From assembly GCA_019748195.1 (NCBI GenBank), contig JAIEPW010000018.1, forward strand, positions 1 to 64,000: 64,000 nucleotides of DNA, written 5' to 3'. The position numbers and the translations under genes are program-made. This document shows positions 63,273 through 64,000 of the stretch, in pieces; position 1 is the stretch's first letter; the number at the start of each line of letters is the position of its first letter. The notes under the pieces are model-generated. The model was not told the origin of the DNA and did no database searches. It saw only the letters and a program-made list of their open reading frames with translations. The DNA comes from Bryobacteraceae bacterium (lineage in GTDB: Bacteria > Acidobacteriota > Terriglobia > Bryobacterales > Bryobacteraceae).

Positions 63273-63304
63273 GGGCGGGGTGGCGCTGCGGCGCTGCCCC
63301 GCCC
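63273..63304 (+). terminator. GC-rich hairpin after the exported-protein gene
   Basis: GGGCGGGG (63273-63280) pairs with CCCCGCCC (63297-63304). There is no T-run, so termination strength is uncertain. Confidence 0.4.
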
Positions 63305-63334
63305 GTAGGCGTTTATGCGACAGTAAGAGCGAGT

Positions 63335-64000
63335 GTGAACCGCCAGCGTCTCACCATCTGGTTCTTGTCCGTCCTGACGGCCGTCGCGCTGGCCCTTTGT
63401 GTTTGGATCGGGGAGCCGTTTCTGCGGCCGATCCTGGTGGCGTTCCTGATGGCCGTGATATTCCATCCGGTGCACGCGCGGATCGAGAGCCGGCTGCGCC
63501 GCCCGTCCTTGGCCGCGGGACTTTCGGTGCTGGTGGTGATCGCGCTGATCGCCGCGCCGAGCGCGCTGCTGGGCACATCGCTGGGCAAGGAACTGATTCA
63601 CCTGCGCGATTCCGTACGCAGTTCCGGTACCGGCCTGGACGATGTGTTCGCGTGGATTGACCGGGGCGTCGCGTGGGTAGGCCAGTACATGGACGTCTCC
63701 GGTTTTGATGCGCGGGCGCAGATCTCGGAACGGCTGGGCAGCTTCAGCGGATCGCTGGTAAGCGGCGCGGGCCGCGTGTTGGGCAACATCGGATCGTTCC
63801 TGATGAACCTGACCATTGCGCTGTTTACACTGTTTTTCCTGCTGCGTGACGGCGTTCGGGCGAAGAACGTGCTGATCCGCGCGATGCCCCTGGAACCACA
63901 ACGCTCCGAGGCGCTGCTGAACGGCATCGGGGAGACGGTGACGGCGTCGATGTTCGGAACGGTGGCCGTCGCCGCCGCCCAGGGTTTTCTCACTGGAGTG
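63335..64000 (+). CDS. AI-2E family (PerM) transporter, 3' truncated by the window end
   Basis: N-terminal 222 residues of an AI-2E/PerM permease, open to the last base. GTG 63335 starts RQRLTIWFLSVLTAVALALC; helices follow at about 8-25, 30-47 (FLRPILVAFLMAVIFHPVH), 58-78 (SLAAGLSVLVVIALIAAPSA) and 146-168 (IGSFLMNLTIALFTLFFLLR), then the family's MFGTVAVAAAQGFLTG segment. The family moves small solutes or ions and is wrongly equated with AI-2 export in many annotations. The other half lies outside. Confidence 0.88.
   Translation, partial: MNRQRLTIWFLSVLTAVALALCVWIGEPFLRPILVAFLMAVIFHPVHARIESRLRRPSLAAGLSVLVVIALIAAPSALLGTSLGKELIHLRDSVRSSGTGLDDVFAWIDRGVAWVGQYMDVSGFDARAQISERLGSFSGSLVSGAGRVLGNIGSFLMNLTIALFTLFFLLRDGVRAKNVLIRAMPLEPQRSEALLNGIGETVTASMFGTVAVAAAQGFLTGV

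Overview
The window looks like chromosomal DNA of a high-G+C, soil-type Acidobacteriota, most likely a Bryobacter/Solibacter-like member. This is inferred from gene content, not from a marker gene. The supporting signs are a long Oar-like TonB-dependent receptor with an N-terminal carboxypeptidase-regulatory domain, many secreted hydrolases (M20, S9, type-B carboxylesterase, penicillin acylase, PhoPQ-activated-type hydrolase), a PEP-CTERM protein, DUF4097 and DUF2911 proteins, and small ECF sigma/anti-sigma operons. I see no tRNA, rRNA, insertion sequence, prophage or CRISPR array. Both ends cut genes: a molybdenum hydroxylase large subunit on the left and an AI-2E/PerM-type permease on the right.

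Layout. 1-2737: coxL/coxM/coxG-like molybdenum hydroxylase operon (+). 2734-6543: a frame-broken secreted protein, an MFS transporter, a frame-broken PD40 beta-propeller protein and a GNAT acetyltransferase (all -). 6671-9871: Oar-like receptor (+). 9951-16758: seven-gene minus-strand run with mostly 1-4 nt overlaps: MaoC hydratase, CaiB/AMACR-type enzyme, acyl-CoA ligase, alpha/beta hydrolase, rlmH, accD, N-acyl-D-amino-acid deacylase. 16838-18886: malate dehydrogenase, SET-domain methyltransferase, BON protein (+). 18977-23263: two M20 peptidases, a EutB-like PLP dehydratase and a EutC/ornithine-cyclodeaminase-like protein (+). 23247-34894 (-): RNase III with two helical-repeat proteins, proline dehydrogenase, glycosyltransferase, DUF4097 protein, S9 peptidase, and a three-gene surface-modification cassette (small membrane protein, NoeA-like methyltransferase, membrane sulfatase-like protein). 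35546-36410: ECF sigma plus zinc anti-sigma (+). 36388-42373: addA, addB and a 92-aa protein (-), preceded by a structured RNA ending in a terminator. 42600-44241: a second ECF sigma, membrane anti-sigma and Spy-like periplasmic protein (-). 44486-46430: A-type Fe-S carrier, murQ, frame-broken DnaJ-domain gene (+). 46427-48576: zinc alcohol dehydrogenase and SRPBCC membrane protein (-). 48705-54300: beta-helix secreted protein and multi-PAS histidine kinase (+). The rest is mostly secreted hydrolases and small secreted proteins.

Cross-cutting observations. About a dozen operon-first genes have a TANNNT -10 box only 5-9 nt before the start codon (ATG, GTG or TTG), which implies widespread leaderless transcription; these boxes also fix many start sites. 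Genes inside operons overlap by ATGA, GTGA and apparently once CTGA. Four tail-to-tail neighbours overlap by exactly four bases (CTAG/CTAA). Three genes are interrupted by frameshifts. The best candidates for something undescribed are the roughly 130-nt structured RNA/attenuator at 42422-42551, the leaderless promoter architecture, and the small-membrane-protein/NoeA-like/sulfatase cassette.
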